A stretch of 64,000 bases of DNA from Diaporthe sp. PMI_573 (taxonomy: Eukaryota; Ascomycota; Sordariomycetes; Diaporthales; Diaporthaceae), in NCBI GenBank assembly GCA_021399435.1, contig JAJTUP010000003.1:2294001-2358000 (forward strand), given 5' to 3'. Below the pieces are notes generated by a model, which was not told the DNA's origin, ran no database searches, and was given only the letters and a program-made list of their open reading frames with translations. A program made the position numbers and the translations under genes. Below, piece by piece: positions 61,244-64,000 of this stretch (its first letter is position 1; each line of letters opens with the position of its first letter).

Positions 61244-61562
61244 GGTGAACGAGGCCCAGACGGGCGGTGTCTTGGTCCCTGAGTTAGAGTGTGTGGCAAG
61301 ACAGGATCACCAATGATTGTAGAGGACGTGCTGTACACGCCACAAGGAAAGATGTCAAGAGCGCAACGGGCCGAGGCGAGACGTGGGGTGGAACGATGAT
61401 GATCAGGGTGGCAGGCCCAGAAAGATGAAGGAAGAGTACACAGTATCTTTTCTACGTGTCGCATCCAAGCCCGACGCGAGATTCCAGATCAAAAGTGACA
61501 CGACATATGCGCTGCAGGCCAGGGCCCCGGGGAGATTGCCGTCCATGTCTGCTCACTCAGAT

Positions 61563-61597
61563 GCAGATTCAGATTCAGATTCAGATGCAGATGCAGG
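61563..61597. repeat. (GATTCA)n hexamer repeat
   Basis: About six copies of a GATKCA unit, near 0.3 kb upstream of the alcohol oxidase start codon. Confidence 0.75.
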
Positions 61598-61714
61598 TAC
61601 ACACACAGTGGCCAGCACCAGAAAGCACAGGTTCGCTGGCTGCCCAGGGGGTCAAGCGAGCAAATCGGGAAGGACGGGGTGGAGCAGATGCCCGGTGTAT
61701 GTCGTACTCGTCCT

Positions 61715-61738
61715 GAACTGAACTGAACTGAACTGAAC
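61715..61738. repeat. (TGAAC)n pentamer repeat
   Basis: About five perfect copies of TGAAC. Confidence 0.8.
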
Positions 61739-63270
61739 CCAACCGTGGTGGCCTGACGCGCCGCGGTGGGAAGGCACCGGCAGACGTGGATTTCACAAGC
61801 GAGAAAGCATCCTACACAAAGTGCTGGGCCGGAGTTACTGTAGTCATCATCTGCCGGCAGCTGTCAATTGGGATCCCGAAGTGCTTGAAACCAACGTGGC
61901 TGCGTGGTTGCATGCTAAGAAACTCTGAAGTGGTTCTAGAAAGAAAGTTGTCGATACAGGGTCCGGGTAACTGGTCACTGTCTCAATCCCTAAGCCGCAA
62001 CCTTGGAACCGCCCACATCACACAACCTGCCTTATATATATCTTTAAAATCATGTCCTACAAATATTGCTAGTTTTCTGTCGCTTATCAATTGCGAAAGA
62101 CTTGTACTTAGTCTACGTATCCCGACCCTTCAATGATCACTCACGTTGGGAATTACGACAGCCATCGAAAACCATCTTTTTGTCGATCCGAGAATACACT
62201 CCTCTTTCGAATCTGACCACGAGACGTGCGGTCAGGTACACTCAGGTTTTCACCCGGCTTCCAGTTCCTAGTGGACATTTGAATTGTTGGCTCCGGATTA
62301 TTTTGCAACACTGACACTGACTCCTGGACACCGTATCGCACAACCTTTGGAACCTTTTGACCGGACTGTGCGTTTGTCCCTCGGGACTTGTTAGTCATTG
62401 GTGACTCCTGAGCGAGTATGATCAAGCCCAGTTATACTAGCCATGTAAAACGAGGGAGCCGCCAAGTTGATCCGTGTGATGACTCTTCTGCCGGAGACCT
62501 TATTCGCGTGCAAAAATTGACAAGGCTCCATTATCTAGATAGGCCATGGCTGGATCGCCAACCAAGTCCAAAAATACCTGATGGCACAGAGCAGACAATT
62601 CTTCCAGGACTGCATGTAGCACCGTGAAGAGGCGCTGAGGGCCACAAGACGGAGGCTGAAATTGCCAGTATGGACATTTGACACTCTGCAGGTACGCACT
62701 AATAATGGCACAAATAAGAGACTTTTATGGACCATGTTCGCATGAGCGACAGACAGAGCAATGCTACGTCAATTGGATGCCAAGCCCTGGACGAGAGAGG
62801 CAGGCGGCAGCATGTGCTTTTCGGCCAGCCGAAATTGTTGAGCACCGCGATTCCGGGGCGACGGGCAAGGACAAGATGCCTGAAACGGACGAAATCCGCG
62901 ACCTGCATCCAGCCAAGAGGCTCCTGCCTCTTTGGGCCCTGATTCTTCCCCGCCTAACCCACACAATTAGCAGCTGCAACTTGTGCTGTGTCACAGTGGT
63001 GGGTGCTGCAAGACGGTGGCCGCGGGGTGCCGCCCAGCTCAGCCCTGCCGAGTCACTATTGGTAGCTGGTGGCCGCCCCAACAAATTCGGCCCCGTCTTC
63101 CCTTCTGCAGACTTCTCGAGACCTCATCACCGACGTCGTGTCACTACACAGTAGAACCCAATTGACCTGACTGACCCTGCCGTCAACATCACCACCCTCC
63201 GAGCCAATGCCAGTTCCGACTCTGGCCTGGCATCTTCATCGTCTGTCTCGCCTGCCATCAACGTCAACCT

Positions 63271-63318
63271 CACGACACGACACGACACGACACGACACGA
63301 CACGAAACAAAACAAAAC
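63271..63318. repeat. (CGACA)n to (AAACA)n pentamer repeat
   Basis: About six perfect CGACA units pass into three AAACA units, so one pentamer tract has diverged into two variants. Confidence 0.85.
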
Positions 63319-64000
63319 ATCATAGCTCCAGTCCTGGTCATCCTGCCCCATCTCCGGTGCCGAGGCTGGGCGGACCGGCCTTTGCCAAAGGTGGATCTCC
63401 TCCATATCTCTTCTCGTCCTCCGTTCCCTTTTTCTCTTTCCGTCTTATCGTCCGCCCTCTTTGTTATCGTCGATAATAAAATAAGTTGAGGTTCCATCGC
63501 CACGTCGGACCGAGAGCGGGTCCCCTGCGGTCCAAAACCTGGGCCTCCTCATCGTTTTGAGCGACCCCAGACTGGGTTTGCCTCGGGCTGCATAGTTGCG
63601 CCTGTCGCCTCCCGTCGCGTTCCATGGCTGGATGGCTGCTACCGTGTACTGCACGCAGGTCTCTCAATGCCTGCAGTTGCAATTGGCCCTCCGTCTGATG
63701 TTCTGGCAAGGCCGTGTTTTGGATCGTGACGGTGGTCAAGCTGCAACCCGTGCGTAGCTTCTTCTTCCCCGCCCAGCCGACGTCTCAACAGCCTCGCTGC
63801 GATATTTTGTGTCTTCTCTTCCTTTGGGCCTTGTGCCCAGACGGTGATTTTTCTCGAGCTGGATGGAGAGGAGTGCAGTAAAGTTACTGGACCGGGGCGG
63901 GAGTACTGTACATGGCAGCAACACAAGTCTCGGGCAGCAGTTGCTTTCTGGTTCGTGAGAGTTGTAACTTGTTACACCTTTCCGCCACCGGTATTCAGGT

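Larger units (their letters stand above)
61244..64000. other. Region without a recognised gene
   Basis: About 2.8 kb upstream of the alcohol oxidase to the window edge. The first few hundred bases must hold the oxidase promoter. Three short tandem repeats are listed separately. Reading frames up to 158 codons (62678-63154 +) have no recognisable domain. The C/T-rich stretch near 63400-63470 may be the promoter of a gene beyond the edge. Confidence 0.45.

Noticed and set aside
1..64000. tRNA genes
   Set aside because: A by-eye search for GGTTCGANTCC-type B boxes with matching A boxes and stems found no convincing case; a covariance-model scan would be decisive.

Overview
This is nuclear DNA from a filamentous ascomycete (Pezizomycotina), most likely a Sordariomycete. 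Genes carry several short introns of about 50-150 nt with CTRAC-type branch sites and GTNNGT...YAG borders, spacing is loose, and coding DNA is GC-rich. Specific markers are a GATase-IGPS-PRAI tryptophan fusion, a Zn2Cys6 regulator and a nucleoporin that resembles Chaetomium Nup188. No operon, CRISPR array, rRNA or convincing tRNA was seen. All gene models below were assembled by hand from reading frames and splice signals and keep frame through every junction.

Layout. 1-1346 (+): 3' part of a vacuolar carboxypeptidase Y. 1347-4285: intergenic, with an AT-rich island. 4286-6963 (-): high-affinity cAMP phosphodiesterase. 6964-16340: a 9.4 kb gene-poor stretch packed with unrelated short tandem repeats. 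16341-19991 (-): Ubp12-type deubiquitinase. 21637-25007 (-): Ste23/insulin-degrading-enzyme metallopeptidase with a long open frame upstream of its start. 25740-29735: gene-poor. 29736-30537 (-) and 31016-31707 (+): divergent Mpp6-like exosome cofactor and complex I NDUFS6 subunit. 31708-34975: gene-poor with an AT-rich island. 34976-36150 (-) and 36858-37977 (+): divergent RRM/RGG protein and SNARE Use1. 38524-39896 (-): BRCT protein. 40834-41546 (-): alpha/beta-barrel protein. 42764-45103 (-) and 45901-51627 (+): divergent trpC and NUP188, with a Gcn4/CPC1-type site between them. 52153-52633 (-): Tim9. 52634-55735: gene-poor with possible gene relics. 55736-58222 (+) and 58750-61243 (-): Zn2Cys6 regulator convergent with a long-chain alcohol oxidase. 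61244-64000: no gene seen.

How the genes work together. Most are unlinked housekeeping functions: vacuolar proteolysis, cAMP signalling, ubiquitin removal, RNA decay, respiration, ER retrograde fusion, tryptophan synthesis, nuclear pore and mitochondrial import. The only pair that could form a functional accessory unit is the Zn2Cys6 regulator with the alcohol oxidase. No obviously new multi-gene system was found. The points most worth a second look are the open presequence-like extension upstream of STE23, a degenerate receiver-like N-terminus on the phosphodiesterase, a Ubp12 homologue without the expected DUSP region, a GC-AG intron in the Mpp6-like gene, and the microsatellite-dense 9.4 kb region.
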